From contig NZ_JAAZQK010000014.1 in NCBI RefSeq assembly GCF_012275445.1, forward strand, positions 124,001 to 188,000: a stretch of DNA of 64,000 nucleotides, written 5' to 3'. The translations under genes were made by a program, and so were the position numbers. The DNA is from Rhizobacter sp. SG703 (GTDB taxonomy: Bacteria > Pseudomonadota > Gammaproteobacteria > Burkholderiales > Burkholderiaceae_C). A model generated the notes under the pieces. That model worked only from the letters and a program-made list of their open reading frames with translations, did no database searches and was not told the DNA's origin. Shown piece after piece: positions 28,542 through 40,063 of this stretch; the first letter of the stretch is position 1; every line of letters starts with the position of its first letter.

Positions 28542-30230
28542 ATGCCCATGATTGCTGCTGCCATTGACTCGGTCGACGCCGCCGGCCCGGTCGACTACGA
28601 AACCCATCCCGACCGCTACCGCCACTGGCGCCTCGGCGTCGAAGGCGAGGTCGCGACGCTGGTGCTGGCCGTCAGCGAGGACGGCGGGCTGCGGCCGGGC
28701 TACAAGCTGAAGCTCAACAGCTACGACCTCGGCGTCGACATCGAGCTGCACGACGCGGTGCAGCGCATCCGCTTCGAGCACCCGGCGGTGCGCACGGTGA
28801 TCATCACCAGCGGCCGCGAGCGGGTGTTCTGCTCGGGCGCCAACATCTTCATGCTCGGCCTTTCGAGCCATGGCTGGAAGGTCAACTTCTGCAAGTTCAC
28901 GAACGAGACGCGCAACGGGCTGGAAGACAGCAGCCGGCACGGCGGCCTGAAGTTCCTCGCGGCCGTCAACGGTGCCTGTGCCGGCGGCGGCTACGAGCTG
29001 GCCGCCGCCTGCGACGAGATCATCCTGGTCGACGACCGCTCGTCGGCCGTCAGCCTGCCCGAGGTGCCGCTGCTCGGCGTGCTGCCCGGCACCGGCGGGC
29101 TGACGCGGCTGACCGACAAGCGCCGCGTGCGCCACGACCATGCCGACATCTTCTGCACCACCAGCGAAGGCGTGCGCGGCAGGAAGGCGGTGGACTGGCG
29201 GCTGGTCGACGAGGCGGTGAAGACGCAGGGTTTCGCCCAGCGCGTGCAGGAGCGGGCGCGCGAACTGGCCAGGCGGAGCGACCGGCCGTCCGGCGCGCGC
29301 GGCGTGCCGTTGCCGCGGCTCGCGAAGCAGCGCTCCGCCGACGCGCTGGCCTATGGCCATGTCGAGGTGCAGATCGACCGCGCCGCGCGCCATGCGACGC
29401 TGACGGTGCGTGCCCCGACCGGCGCGCAGCCGACGGACGTCGCCGGCATCGAAGCCGCCGGCGCCGCCTGGTACCCGCTGCAGATGGCACGCGAGCTCGA
29501 CGACGCGATCCTGCACCTGCGCACCAACGAGCCGGAGATCGGCACCTGGCTGCTGAAAACGCAGGGCAGTGTCGACGCGGTGCTCGCGATGGACGCGACG
29601 CTGCATGCGCGGCAGGCGCACTGGCTGGTGCGCGAGACCATCGGCCTGCTGCGCCGCACGCTGGCGCGGCTCGACGTGTCGTCGCGCTCGCTGTTCGCGC
29701 TGGTCGACCGCGGCTCGTGCTTCGCCGGCTCGCTGCTGGAGATCGCGCTAGCGGCCGACCGCATCTACATGCTGGCCTTGCCCGACGAGCCCGCCGCGGC
29801 GCCGAAGATCGCGCTGTCGCCGTTCAACTTCGACGCGCTGCCGATGGTCAGCCGCGAGACGCGGCTGCAGCGCCGCTTCCACCGCGATGCCGGCGAGATC
29901 GCCGCGGTGCAGGCCACGCAGGGCCGGGCGCTGGATGCCGACCAGGCGCTCGCGCTCGGGCTCGTCACCGCGGCGCCCGACGACATCGACTGGCCCGACG
30001 AGATCCGCATCGCGCTCGAAGAGCGGGCCAGCCTGTCGCCCGACGCGCTGACCGGCATGGAAGCCAACCTGCGCTTCGCCGGCACCGAGAGCATGGAGAC
30101 CCGCATCTTCGGCCGCCTCAGCGCCTGGCAGAACTGGATCTTCAACCGCCCGAATGCCGTCGGCGAGGCCGGCGCGCTGAAGCTGTACGGCACCGGCCAC
30201 AAACCGCAGTTCGACCGCAAGCGCGTCTGA
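28542..30230 (+). CDS. boxC: Benzoyl-CoA-dihydrodiol lyase (BoxC)
   Basis: BoxC opens the epoxide/dihydrodiol form of benzoyl-CoA hydrolytically, giving 3,4-dehydroadipyl-CoA semialdehyde and formate. The 562 residues contain two crotonase-like halves; the first shows RVFCSGANIFMLG and AAVNGACAGGGYELAAACDEI, the oxyanion-hole region. Length matches the family. The gene is followed by boxB after two bases, and is preceded by TGCA boxes and GGAG. Confidence 0.94.
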   Translation: MPMIAAAIDSVDAAGPVDYETHPDRYRHWRLGVEGEVATLVLAVSEDGGLRPGYKLKLNSYDLGVDIELHDAVQRIRFEHPAVRTVIITSGRERVFCSGANIFMLGLSSHGWKVNFCKFTNETRNGLEDSSRHGGLKFLAAVNGACAGGGYELAAACDEIILVDDRSSAVSLPEVPLLGVLPGTGGLTRLTDKRRVRHDHADIFCTTSEGVRGRKAVDWRLVDEAVKTQGFAQRVQERARELARRSDRPSGARGVPLPRLAKQRSADALAYGHVEVQIDRAARHATLTVRAPTGAQPTDVAGIEAAGAAWYPLQMARELDDAILHLRTNEPEIGTWLLKTQGSVDAVLAMDATLHARQAHWLVRETIGLLRRTLARLDVSSRSLFALVDRGSCFAGSLLEIALAADRIYMLALPDEPAAAPKIALSPFNFDALPMVSRETRLQRRFHRDAGEIAAVQATQGRALDADQALALGLVTAAPDDIDWPDEIRIALEERASLSPDALTGMEANLRFAGTESMETRIFGRLSAWQNWIFNRPNAVGEAGALKLYGTGHKPQFDRKRV

Positions 30231-30232
30231 CC

Positions 30233-31660
<1,428 letters not shown>

Positions 31661-31661
31661 G

Positions 31662-32894
31662 ATGGACCCCGTCGTCTTCATCCAGCAGCACCTGATCGAC
31701 CCCGAGGTCTGCATCCGCTGCAACACCTGCGAGGAGACCTGCCCGGTCGACGCGATCACGCACGACGACCGCAACTATGTGGTCGATGCATCGATCTGCA
31801 ACGGCTGCCAGGCCTGCGTGTCGCCATGCCCGACCGGCAGCATCGACCACTGGCACCCGGTGCCGAAGGCGGCGGCCTATTCGATCGAGGCGCAGTTCGG
31901 CTGGGACGAGCTGCCGCCGAAGCAGCCGATGCCGGCGCTCGCGCAGCCGCTGGCCGACGCGGGTGCCGCGCCGGTCGACGACGCGCCGCCGCAGGCGAAC
32001 GCGGCGCTGTCGCCGTCGTCGGCGCGGCCGCCGTGGTCGGCCGCGCACCCGTACCTGAACCTGCACACGCTGAAGAAGCCGGTGCAGGCGACGGTGGCCG
32101 GCAACTTCCGGCTGACCGCGCCCGATGCCGAAGGCGACATCCACCACCTGGTGCTCGATTTCGGCACGCAGTTCTTTCCGCTGCTCGAAGGCCAGGCCAT
32201 CGGCATCGCGCCGCCGGGGCTCGATGCGGGCGGCAAGCCGCACTACTTGCGCATGTACTCGGTCGCGAGCCCGCGAAGCGGCGAGCGCGAGGGCTACAAC
32301 AACGTCTCGCTGACGGTGAAGCGCGTGACCAGCGACCACGACGGGCAGCCGGTGCGCGGCGTCGCGTCGAACTACCTGTGCGACCTGCGCAAGGGCGACA
32401 CGGTGCAGGTCTGCGGGCCGTTCGGCGACCGCTTCCTGATGCCCAACCACGACGGGTCGAACCTGCTGATGATCTGCACCGGCACCGGCGCGGCGCCGAT
32501 GCGCGCGATGACCGAGCACCGGCGGCGCCTGATGGTTGCGGGCAAGCCGGTCTATGCGCGGCTGATGCTGTTCTTCGGCGCGCGGCGGCCCGAGGAGCTG
32601 CCGTACTTCGGGCCGTTGACCAAGCTGCCGGCGTCGTTCATCGACACCTCGCTCGCGTTCTCGCGCGTGCCGGGGCAGCCGCGGCGCTATGTGCAGGACC
32701 TGCTGCGCGAGCGCGCGGCCGACGTCGTCGAGCTGCTGCGCGGCGACACCTGCGTCTACCTGTGCGGGCTGAAGGGGATGGAAACCGGTGTGCTGCAGGC
32801 GCTGGCCGACGTGTGCGCGGCGGCCGGGCTGGAGTGGCCGCTGCTCCACCGGCGCCTGGTCGACGAAGGCCGCTTCCACGTCGAAACCTATTAG
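31662..32894 (+). CDS. boxA: Benzoyl-CoA 2,3-epoxidase, reductase subunit (BoxA)
   Basis: BoxA (410 residues) passes electrons from NADPH to BoxB. The N-terminus carries two 4Fe-4S ferredoxin motifs, Cys17/20/23/27 and Cys46/49/52/56, followed by a ferredoxin-NADP reductase module with the FAD motif LRMYSVASP and NADP site [10 protein letters not shown]. The gene ends TAG at the edge of a long REP-type hairpin. boxD, the semialdehyde dehydrogenase normally next in the pathway, is not in this window. Confidence 0.95.
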   Translation: MDPVVFIQQHLIDPEVCIRCNTCEETCPVDAITHDDRNYVVDASICNGCQACVSPCPTGSIDHWHPVPKAAAYSIEAQFGWDELPPKQPMPALAQPLADAGAAPVDDAPPQANAALSPSSARPPWSAAHPYLNLHTLKKPVQATVAGNFRLTAPDAEGDIHHLVLDFGTQFFPLLEGQAIGIAPPGLDAGGKPHYLRMYSVASPRSGEREGYNNVSLTVKRVTSDHDGQPVRGVASNYLCDLRKGDTVQVCGPFGDRFLMPNHDGSNLLMICTGTGAAPMRAMTEHRRRLMVAGKPVYARLMLFFGARRPEELPYFGPLTKLPASFIDTSLAFSRVPGQPRRYVQDLLRERAADVVELLRGDTCVYLCGLKGMETGVLQALADVCAAAGLEWPLLHRRLVDEGRFHVETY

Positions 32895-32963
32895 CAGTCC
32901 GGATGCCGATCCGGGGTGCGGCCGTGCAAGGGAAGCACGACCCCGGATTGGCGTCCGGGCTAC
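32892..32963. repeat. REP-pair hairpin after boxA (likely terminator)
   Basis: Two REP-like units face each other: TAGCAGTCCGGATGCC with GATCCGGGG on the left, and CCCCGGATTGG with CGTCCGGGCTA on the right. Together they can form one long imperfect hairpin of about 70 bases. The left unit also folds alone (CCGGAT/ATCCGG at 32899-32914). The boxA stop TAG is part of the left end. Confidence 0.7.
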
Positions 32964-33035
32964 GGGTATTTGCTGCTGTGAGTCGCCGGAATTTGCTTAA
33001 GACTCATAACCATCCAGGCTTCAAGCACCCCTGTC

Positions 33036-33809
33036 GTGAGCACCTCCTTGTTGACCGTGACGAGCGATGGCCCGGTCACCCATGTGCGCCTGACCCGCCC
33101 GGCCAAGCGCAACGCGCTGAACGACGCGCTGATCGCCGAACTGCACCGCAGCTTCGCCGCCTTCGACGCGAGCGTGCGCGCCGTCGTGCTGAGCGGCGAG
33201 GGCCCGCATTTCTGCGCCGGCCTGGACCTGTCCGAACTCGACGAGCGCAGCGCCGCCGACGGCATCCTGCATTCGCGCGCCTGGCATGCGGCCTTCGAAC
33301 AGGTCCAGTTCGGCCGCGTGCCGGTGGTCGCGGTGCTGCACGGCGCGGTGGTTGGCGGCGGGCTCGAACTCGCCAGCGCGGCCCACATCCGCGTCGCCGA
33401 GCGCAGCGCCTTCTACGGCCTGCCCGAAGGCCAGCGCGGGCTGTTCGTCGGCGGTGGCGGCTCGGCCCGCATCCCGCGGCTGATCGGAATCGCCCGCATG
33501 AGCGACATGATGCTGACCGGCCGCGTGCACGACGCCGAGGAAGGCCAGCGCATCGGGCTGTCGCAGTACCTGGTCGACGACGGGCAGGGCCTCGCGACCG
33601 CGTTCGAGCTCGCGCGCAAGATCGCGTCGAACGCGCCGCTGTCGAACTTCGCGGTGATGCATGCGCTGCCGCGCATCGCCGAGCAGGGCCAGGCCGCCGG
33701 GCTGTTCACCGAATCGCTGATGGCCGCGATCACGCAGGCCGACGACGCGGCCAAGCAGCGCATGCGCGCCTTCCTCGACGGCCAGGCCGGCAAGGTCGGC
33801 AAGGCATGA
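33036..33809 (+). CDS. Enoyl-CoA hydratase/isomerase family protein (hydroxycinnamoyl-CoA metabolism?)
   Basis: A 257-residue crotonase. The CoA and oxyanion-hole segments are HFCAGLDLSEL and AVLHGAVVGGGLELASAAHIRV, and PEGQRGLFVGGGGSARIPRLIG follows. The GTG start at 33036 gives STSLLTVTSDGPVTHVRL. It overlaps the CoA-ligase gene by four bases, so it probably acts on that enzyme's product, for example hydrating a cinnamoyl-type CoA ester. Hydratase versus hydratase-lyase cannot be decided from sequence alone. Confidence 0.82.
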   Translation: MSTSLLTVTSDGPVTHVRLTRPAKRNALNDALIAELHRSFAAFDASVRAVVLSGEGPHFCAGLDLSELDERSAADGILHSRAWHAAFEQVQFGRVPVVAVLHGAVVGGGLELASAAHIRVAERSAFYGLPEGQRGLFVGGGGSARIPRLIGIARMSDMMLTGRVHDAEEGQRIGLSQYLVDDGQGLATAFELARKIASNAPLSNFAVMHALPRIAEQGQAAGLFTESLMAAITQADDAAKQRMRAFLDGQAGKVGKA

Positions 33810-35662
33810 GCGCAGCGGCGCCACGCTATCGGCCAGTGGCGCTGGGCGGCTCGCTCGACGCACGCTTCACGCCGCAGCCCGACGGCAGCCTGTGGATCGA
33901 GTCGACCGAGTCGCTGCAGGCTCACCCGCTGCGGCTGACCGACCGCCTGCAGCACTGGGCGGCACGCGCTCCCGAACGCACGCTGGCCGCCCGGCGCGAC
34001 GCCACCGGCAGCTGGCGCCACCTGAGCTACCGCGACGCGGTGCATGGCGCGCGCAGCATCGCGCAGGCGCTGCTCGACCTCGGCCTCGGCCCCGAGCGGC
34101 CACTCGCGATCCTGTCCGACAACGACCTGGAGCACCTGCTGCTGACGCTCGGCGCGATGTGGGCCGGCGTGCCGTGTGCGCCGGTCTCGCCGGCGTACTC
34201 GCTGCTGTCGCAGGACCACGCGAAGCTGCGCCACATCCTCGGCCTGCTGGCGCCCGGGTTGGTGTTCGCCGCGAACGGCCCCGCCTACGCGCGGGCGATC
34301 GGTGCGGCCCTGCCGCCCGGCACGCCGCTCGCGCTGGCCGGCGGCACGGTCGAAGGCCGGCACGCGCTGCGCTTCGCCGACCTGCTCGCGACGACGCCGA
34401 CCGACGCGGTCGAGGCGGCGCATGCCATGGTCGGCCCCGACACAGTCGCGAAGATCCTGTTCACCTCCGGCTCGACGCAGGCGCCGAAAGGCGTGATCAA
34501 CACGCAGCGCATGCTGTGCAGCAACCAGCAGATGATCCTGCAGTGCTTCCCGTGCCTGGGCGAGACGCCGCCGGTGCTGGTCGACTGGCTGCCGTGGAAC
34601 CACACCTTCGGCGGCAACCACAACGTCGGGCTGACGATCTGGAACGGCGGCACGCTGTACATCGACGATGGCAAGCCGACGCCGGCACTCATCGATACCA
34701 CGCTGCGCAACCTGCGCGAGATCGCGCCGACCGTCTACTTCAACGTGCCGAAGGGCTTCGAGGAGATCGCCAACGCGCTGGAGCACGACACCGTGCTGCG
34801 CGACCGGCTGTTCAGCCGCGTGCAGATGTTCTTCTTCGCCGGCGCGGGGCTGTCGCAGCCGGTGTGGGACCAGCTCGACCGGCTGGCCGAAGCCACCTGC
34901 GGCGAGCGCATCCGCATGCTGACCGGGCTCGGCATGACCGAGACCGCGCCGTTCGCGATCTGCGCCAATGGCGACGACGTGCGCTCCGGCCACATCGGCC
35001 TGCCGGCCCCCGGGCTGCAGCTGAAGCTGGTGCCGAGCGGCGACAAGATGGAGCTGCGCTACCGCGGCCCGAACGTCACGCCGGGGTACTGGAGGCAGGC
35101 GGGCACCGGCAGCTTCGACGCCGACGGCTTCTACGCCAGCGGCGATGCGGTGCGGCTGGTCGACCCGGCCGATCCGCAGCGCGGCCTGGCCTTCGACGGC
35201 CGCATCGCCGAGGACTTCAAGCTCGCGACCGGCACCTTCGTGTCGGTGGGGCCGTTGCGCGCACGGGCCATCACGGTCGGCGACCCTTGCGTGCAGGACG
35301 TGGTCGTCACCGGGCTGAACCGCAGCGAGATCGGCCTGCTGGTGTTCCCGCGCGCCGACCGCTGCCGCGCGCTCGCCGGCCTCGCGGCCGACGCGCCGCT
35401 GGCCGAGGTGCTGGCCGCGGCGCCGGTGCGCGCGTTCTTCCAGCGCTGGATCGACCTGCTGCACGACGCCGGCACCGGCAGTGCGACACGCGTCGCGCGC
35501 GCGCTGCTGCTGGCCGAGCCGCCGGCGATCGACCGCGGTGAAGTCACCGACAAGGGCTCGATCAACCAGCGCGCGGTGCTGGCCTGCCGGGCCGCGCTGG
35601 TCGAGCAGCTGCACGACGGCAGCGCGCCCGGCCTGTTCCTTCCGGGCCGCAGATCGTCATGA
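33806..35662 (+). CDS. Feruloyl-CoA synthase-like acyl-CoA ligase
   Basis: A 618-residue AMP-forming ligase. The P-loop motif is LFTSGSTQAPKGV (about 218-230) and the family-specific stretch VDWLPWNHTFGGNHNVG resembles feruloyl-CoA synthases. The usual C-terminal catalytic Lys region is represented by EVTDKGSINQRAVL. It would activate a hydroxycinnamate (ferulate, coumarate or similar). It is coupled at both ends (ATGA overlaps) to a crotonase and a thioesterase. Exact substrate unknown. Confidence 0.85.
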   Translation: MSAAAPRYRPVALGGSLDARFTPQPDGSLWIESTESLQAHPLRLTDRLQHWAARAPERTLAARRDATGSWRHLSYRDAVHGARSIAQALLDLGLGPERPLAILSDNDLEHLLLTLGAMWAGVPCAPVSPAYSLLSQDHAKLRHILGLLAPGLVFAANGPAYARAIGAALPPGTPLALAGGTVEGRHALRFADLLATTPTDAVEAAHAMVGPDTVAKILFTSGSTQAPKGVINTQRMLCSNQQMILQCFPCLGETPPVLVDWLPWNHTFGGNHNVGLTIWNGGTLYIDDGKPTPALIDTTLRNLREIAPTVYFNVPKGFEEIANALEHDTVLRDRLFSRVQMFFFAGAGLSQPVWDQLDRLAEATCGERIRMLTGLGMTETAPFAICANGDDVRSGHIGLPAPGLQLKLVPSGDKMELRYRGPNVTPGYWRQAGTGSFDADGFYASGDAVRLVDPADPQRGLAFDGRIAEDFKLATGTFVSVGPLRARAITVGDPCVQDVVVTGLNRSEIGLLVFPRADRCRALAGLAADAPLAEVLAAAPVRAFFQRWIDLLHDAGTGSATRVARALLLAEPPAIDRGEVTDKGSINQRAVLACRAALVEQLHDGSAPGLFLPGRRSS

Positions 35663-36111
35663 GCGACTCCCGCACCACCACGCACACGGTCGCCGTGAAC
35701 TTCGGCGACTGCGACCCGGCCGGCATCGTCTTCTTCCCGAACTTCTCGCGCTGGATGGATGCGGCCTCGCTGTCGTTCTTCATGCAGTGCGGCGTGCCGC
35801 CCTGGCGCGAGCTGGAGCGCACGCGCGGCATCGTCGGCACGCCGCTGCTGGAGATCCACACCCGCTTCCTGCAGTCGGTCACCTACGGCGAGACGATCAC
35901 CATCGAGACCTGCGTCGACGAATGGCGCGGCAAGGTCTTCGTGCAGCATCACCGCGTGCTGCGCGACGGCGAACTGGTCTGCGAAGGCCGCGAGACGCGC
36001 ATCTTCGTGACCCGCGACGCCAGCGGAACACTGAAATCCATCGCGGTGCCGGACGACATCCGCGCGCTGTGCCGGACAAATTCGCGACCCCGAACGGAGA
36101 CCTCCCCATGA
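35659..36111 (+). CDS. 4-Hydroxybenzoyl-CoA thioesterase-like hotdog protein
   Basis: This 150-residue hotdog-fold protein closely matches the Pseudomonas CBS3 enzyme type: FGDCDPAGIVFFPNFSRWMDAAS holds the catalytic Asp (Asp19 here), and IETCVDEWRGKVFVQHHRV follows. It would hydrolyse 4-hydroxybenzoyl-CoA to 4-hydroxybenzoate and CoA. Overlaps with both the ligase and the next binding-protein gene indicate one operon. The product would be the substrate of PobA, encoded 16 kb downstream. Confidence 0.88.
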   Translation: MSDSRTTTHTVAVNFGDCDPAGIVFFPNFSRWMDAASLSFFMQCGVPPWRELERTRGIVGTPLLEIHTRFLQSVTYGETITIETCVDEWRGKVFVQHHRVLRDGELVCEGRETRIFVTRDASGTLKSIAVPDDIRALCRTNSRPRTETSP

Positions 36112-37247
36112 AGCACCTGAAGACCTGGCTGGCCGCGGCGGCCCTGGCCGCGCTGGCCACCGGCGCACATGCCGACGTGACCATCGGCGTCAGCGTCCCG
36201 CTGACCGGACCGACCTCGGCACTCGGCATCCCGAGCAAGAACGGCATCAGCCTGTGGCCGAGCACGATCGCCGGCGAGAAGCTGAACGTGATCGTGCTCG
36301 ACGACGCGACCGACCCGACCGTCGGCGTCAAGAACGCGCGTCGCTTCGTCACCGAAGACAAGGTCGACCTGATCGTCGGCTCGGCGGCCACGCCGATCGC
36401 GATCGCGATGTCGGACGTCGCGGCCGAGGCGCAGACGGTGCAGCTGGCGCTGTCGCCGATCCCGCTGCCCGAAGGCAAGGGCGCGTGGACCTTCCGGCTG
36501 CCGCAGTCGACCGCGGTGATGTCGATCCCGATCGTCGAGCACTGGAAGAAGACCGGCGTCAAGACCTTCGGCTTCGTCGGGTATGCCGATGCGTACGGCG
36601 AGGCCTGGCTGAAGGACATCACCGCGCTCGCGACCGCGGCCGGCATCAGGAGTGTCGGTGTCGAGCGCTTCGCACGCGCCGACACCAGCATCACCGGCCA
36701 GGCGCTGAAGCTGGTCGGCGCGAACCCGGATGCGATCCTGATCGCCGCCTCGGGCAGCGGCGCGGCGATGCCGCACAAGGGCCTGGTCGAGCGCGGCTAC
36801 CCGAAGGGGAAGATCTACCAGACGCACGGCGCGGCGACGCTCGACCTGATCCGCGTCGGCGGCAAGGACGTCGAAGGCTCGTTCGTCTCGTCGGGGCCGG
36901 CGCTGGTGGCGCCGAAGCTGCCCGACAGCAACCCGAGCAAGGCGCTCGGCGTGCGCTTCATCGAGCAGTACGAGAAGGCGTTCGGGCCGAAGAGCGCGAA
37001 CCAGTTCGGCGCGCATGCGTTCGATGCGGCGATCGTGCTCGAGAAGATCATCCCGATGGCGCTGAAGAAGGCCCGGCCCGGCACGAAGGAGTTCCGCGCC
37101 GCGCTGAAAGAGGCGCTCGAGACGGCCGGCCGCATCCCGGTGTCGCAGGGCGTGCTGAACTACACCGCCACGGATCACTTCGGCTTCACGCCGGACACCG
37201 GCGTCTTGTTGAAAGTGACGAACGGCGACTGGGAAGTGGTCAAGTGA
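36108..37247 (+). CDS. ABC transporter substrate-binding protein (system 2)
   Basis: A 379-residue periplasmic binding protein with a short signal peptide ending AHA-DV, then the type-I fold (VTIGVSVPLTGPTSALGIPSKNG). It belongs to the Leu/Ile/Val family but differs clearly from the system 1 protein. It starts inside the thioesterase gene end (ATGA), placing uptake with hydroxycinnamate activation. The ligand is inferred to be an aromatic acid. Confidence 0.87.
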   Translation: MKHLKTWLAAAALAALATGAHADVTIGVSVPLTGPTSALGIPSKNGISLWPSTIAGEKLNVIVLDDATDPTVGVKNARRFVTEDKVDLIVGSAATPIAIAMSDVAAEAQTVQLALSPIPLPEGKGAWTFRLPQSTAVMSIPIVEHWKKTGVKTFGFVGYADAYGEAWLKDITALATAAGIRSVGVERFARADTSITGQALKLVGANPDAILIAASGSGAAMPHKGLVERGYPKGKIYQTHGAATLDLIRVGGKDVEGSFVSSGPALVAPKLPDSNPSKALGVRFIEQYEKAFGPKSANQFGAHAFDAAIVLEKIIPMALKKARPGTKEFRAALKEALETAGRIPVSQGVLNYTATDHFGFTPDTGVLLKVTNGDWEVVK

Positions 37248-37267
37248 TCGGCTGACCTGCCGCGCGC

Positions 37268-38305
37268 ATGGACCTCTCGATCGCGGGCATCCTGCTGCTC
37301 GACGGCGCGACCAGCGGCGCGGTCTACGCGCTGCTGGCGCTCGCGCTGGTGCTGGTGTTCGCGGTCACGCGGGTGATCTTCATTCCGCAGGGCGAGTTCG
37401 TCGCCTACGGCGCGCTGACGCTCGCGATGCTGCAGATGGGCAAGCTGCCCGGCACGGTGTGGCTGCTCGCGGTGCTGGCCATGCTGGCGACGCTGCGCGA
37501 TGCGTTCGCGGCGGTCCGCGCCGGCCAGCCCGCCGGCCGCATCGCGCGCGATGCCGCGCGGTCGCTGGCCGGCCCGGCGGTGGTCGCGCTGCTCGCGCTG
37601 TGGGCCGCGCCGCGCCAGTTGCCGCTGGTGTTGCAAAGCCTGCTGGCGCTCGCGATCGTCACGCCGCTCGGGCCGCTGGTGTACCGGCTCGCATACCGGC
37701 CGCTGGCCGATGCGCCGGTGCTGGTGCTGCTGATCGTCTCGGTCGGCGTGCATTTCGCGCTGACCGGGCTCGGGCTGTTGTTCTTCGGCGCCGAAGGCTT
37801 TCGCAATCCGAGCTTCTGGGACGAGCGCTTTCGCGCCGGGCCGCTGGTGCTGTCGGGGCAGGCGCTGATCATCTTCCTCGTGTCGGCCGCGCTGATCGTC
37901 GGGCTGGGGCTGTTCTTCGGCCGCACGCTGCGCGGCAAGGCCTTGCGCGCGACCGCGGTGAACCGGCTCGGCGCGCGGCTGATGGGCATCTCGACCGACG
38001 GCGCCGGCCGCTGGAGCATGGGGCTCGCTGCCTTCATCGGCGCGCTGTCGGGCCTGCTGATCGGGCCGACCACGACGATGTTCTACGACACCGGCTTCCT
38101 GATCGGGCTGAAGGGCTTCGTCGCGGCGATCTTCGGCGGGCTCGCAAGCTACCCGGGCGCCGCGGCCGGCGCGCTGTTCGTCGGCTGGCTCGAATCCTTC
38201 GGCTCGTTCTGGGCCAGCGCCTACAAGGAGGTGATCGTCTTCACGATGATCCTGCCGGTGCTGCTGTGGCGCAGCGTCACGCACGGCCAGACCGATGACG
38301 AGTAG
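37268..38305 (+). CDS. Branched-chain-type ABC permease, LivH-like (system 2)
   Basis: A 345-residue permease, longer than usual LivH (about 290) because of an insert around residues 65-115. That insert includes the charged loop [25 protein letters not shown]. The N-terminal [41 protein letters not shown] and C-terminal [22 protein letters not shown] are typical. It overlaps the next gene by 11 bases. Confidence 0.86.
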   Translation: MDLSIAGILLLDGATSGAVYALLALALVLVFAVTRVIFIPQGEFVAYGALTLAMLQMGKLPGTVWLLAVLAMLATLRDAFAAVRAGQPAGRIARDAARSLAGPAVVALLALWAAPRQLPLVLQSLLALAIVTPLGPLVYRLAYRPLADAPVLVLLIVSVGVHFALTGLGLLFFGAEGFRNPSFWDERFRAGPLVLSGQALIIFLVSAALIVGLGLFFGRTLRGKALRATAVNRLGARLMGISTDGAGRWSMGLAAFIGALSGLLIGPTTTMFYDTGFLIGLKGFVAAIFGGLASYPGAAAGALFVGWLESFGSFWASAYKEVIVFTMILPVLLWRSVTHGQTDDE

Positions 38306-40061
38306 CCGCTGGTTCCTGCTCGCGTTCGCCGCCGCGCTGGCGCTGCTGCCGCAGTTGCCGGTGCCGGAGTTCTGGGTCACGCAGCTGAACTACATCGGGC
38401 TGTATGCGCTGGTCGTGATCGGCCTGGTGCTGCTGACCGGCATCGCCGGGCTGACCTCGTTCGGCCAGGCCGCGTTCGTCGGCATCGGCGCCTACAGCAG
38501 CGCGTGGCTGACGCTGAACCTCGGGCTGTCGCCGTGGCTCGCGGTGTTCGGCGGTCTCGCGCTGACGGCGCTCGCGGCGCTGCTGCTCGGCTGGATCACG
38601 CTGCGCATGTCGGGCCACTACCTGCCGCTCGCGACCATCGCGTGGTGCCTGAGCCTGTACTACCTGTTCGGCAACCTGGAGGCGCTCGGCCGCTACGACG
38701 GCCTGCTCGGCATCGCGCCGCTCAGCGTCTTCGGCCTGCCGCTGAACACCGGCCGCAGCTTCTTCTACCTGCTGTGGGCGCTGGTGATGCTGGCGGCGCT
38801 GGCCGCGACGCAGCTGCTCGATTCCCGCAGCGGCCGCGCGCTGCGGGCGCTGAAGGGCGGCAGCACGATGCCCGAGGCGATGGGCATCGACACCTTCCGG
38901 GCCAAGGTCACGGTGTTCGTGCTGGCGGCGCTGCTGGCCGGCATGTCGGGCTGGTTGTTCGCGCATTTCCAGCGCAGCGTCAACCCGTCGCCCTTCGGGC
39001 TGAAGATGGGCATCGAGTACCTGTTCATGGCGGTGATCGGCGGGGTCGGCCAGGTGTGGGGGGCGCTCGCCGGTGCGGCGGTCGTCAAGCTGCTGGAAGA
39101 CCAGCTGCAGGTGCTGCTGCCGCGGCTGCTCGGCGGCAGCGGCAGCTACGAGGTGATCGTGTTCGGCGTGCTGCTGGTGGGGGTGCTGCAGTACGCGCGC
39201 GACGGGCTGTGGGCGGCGGTCGTCGCGCGCCTGCCGCGGCGCGCGCGGCGTCGCGACTGGGCCGATGCGGCGCCGCTGCCGGAGGCCGCCCGGCCGCCGC
39301 ACGGCGAGCTGGTGCTCGACGTGCACTCGGTGCGCAAGGAATTCGGCGGGCTGGTCGCGGTGAACGACGTCAGCTTCCAGGTGCGGGCCGGCGAGATCGT
39401 CGGGCTGATCGGGCCGAACGGCGCCGGCAAGTCGACCACCTTCAACCTGGTCAGCGGCGTGCTGCCGCTGACGCGCGGCGAGGTGCGGCTGCGCGGCGAG
39501 CGCATCGACGGGCTGCCGTCGCGCGGCATCGCGCGGCGCGGGGTATCGCGCACCTTCCAGCACGTGAAGATGGTGCCGGAGATGACGGTGCTCGAGAACG
39601 TCGCGCTCGGCGCGCACCGGCGCGGGCGGCGCGGCGTGCTGCCGGCAATGCTGCGGCTGGAGCGCGATGAGGAGCGCCGGCTGCTGCGCGAGGCCGAGCG
39701 GCAGCTGCAGCGCGTCGGCATGGCCGACCGCCTGGACGAGCTGGCCGGCAACCTGGCGCTCGGCCCGCAGCGCCTGATGGAGATCGCCCGCGCGCTGAGC
39801 GCCGATCCGTCGCTGCTGCTGCTCGACGAGCCGGCCGCCGGGCTGCGCCACCAGGAGAAGCGGGCGCTGGCCGGGGTGCTGCGGCAACTGCGCGCCGAGG
39901 GGCTGTCGATCCTGCTGGTCGAGCACGACATGGACCTGGTGATGGACGTCAGCGACCGCATCGTCGTGATGGAGTTCGGCACGCAGCTGATGCAGGGCAC
40001 GCCGGCCGAGGTGCAGGCAAGCGCGGCGGTGCGAGCTGCGTACCTCGGGACGGAGCACTGA
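38295..40061 (+). CDS. LivM-LivG fusion: ABC permease with fused ATPase (system 2)
   Basis: One 588-residue chain joins a LivM permease (about 1-325, with [21 protein letters not shown]) to a LivG ATPase (about 338-588; Walker [11 protein letters not shown] at 373-382; Walker [12 protein letters not shown]). The linker is Pro/Arg/Ala-rich. The signature helix reads [15 protein letters not shown]. In system 1 and system 3 of this window the two are separate genes. Such fusions occur in other members of the family. Confidence 0.9.
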   Translation: MTSSRWFLLAFAAALALLPQLPVPEFWVTQLNYIGLYALVVIGLVLLTGIAGLTSFGQAAFVGIGAYSSAWLTLNLGLSPWLAVFGGLALTALAALLLGWITLRMSGHYLPLATIAWCLSLYYLFGNLEALGRYDGLLGIAPLSVFGLPLNTGRSFFYLLWALVMLAALAATQLLDSRSGRALRALKGGSTMPEAMGIDTFRAKVTVFVLAALLAGMSGWLFAHFQRSVNPSPFGLKMGIEYLFMAVIGGVGQVWGALAGAAVVKLLEDQLQVLLPRLLGGSGSYEVIVFGVLLVGVLQYARDGLWAAVVARLPRRARRRDWADAAPLPEAARPPHGELVLDVHSVRKEFGGLVAVNDVSFQVRAGEIVGLIGPNGAGKSTTFNLVSGVLPLTRGEVRLRGERIDGLPSRGIARRGVSRTFQHVKMVPEMTVLENVALGAHRRGRRGVLPAMLRLERDEERRLLREAERQLQRVGMADRLDELAGNLALGPQRLMEIARALSADPSLLLLDEPAAGLRHQEKRALAGVLRQLRAEGLSILLVEHDMDLVMDVSDRIVVMEFGTQLMQGTPAEVQASAAVRAAYLGTEH

Positions 40062-40063
40062 GC

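Noticed and set aside
38295-40061. The permease-ATPase fusion as a sequencing artefact (lost stop).
   Set aside because: The linker of about 35 residues is well formed, the frame stays open without odd composition, and such fusions exist in this family; kept as a real fusion.
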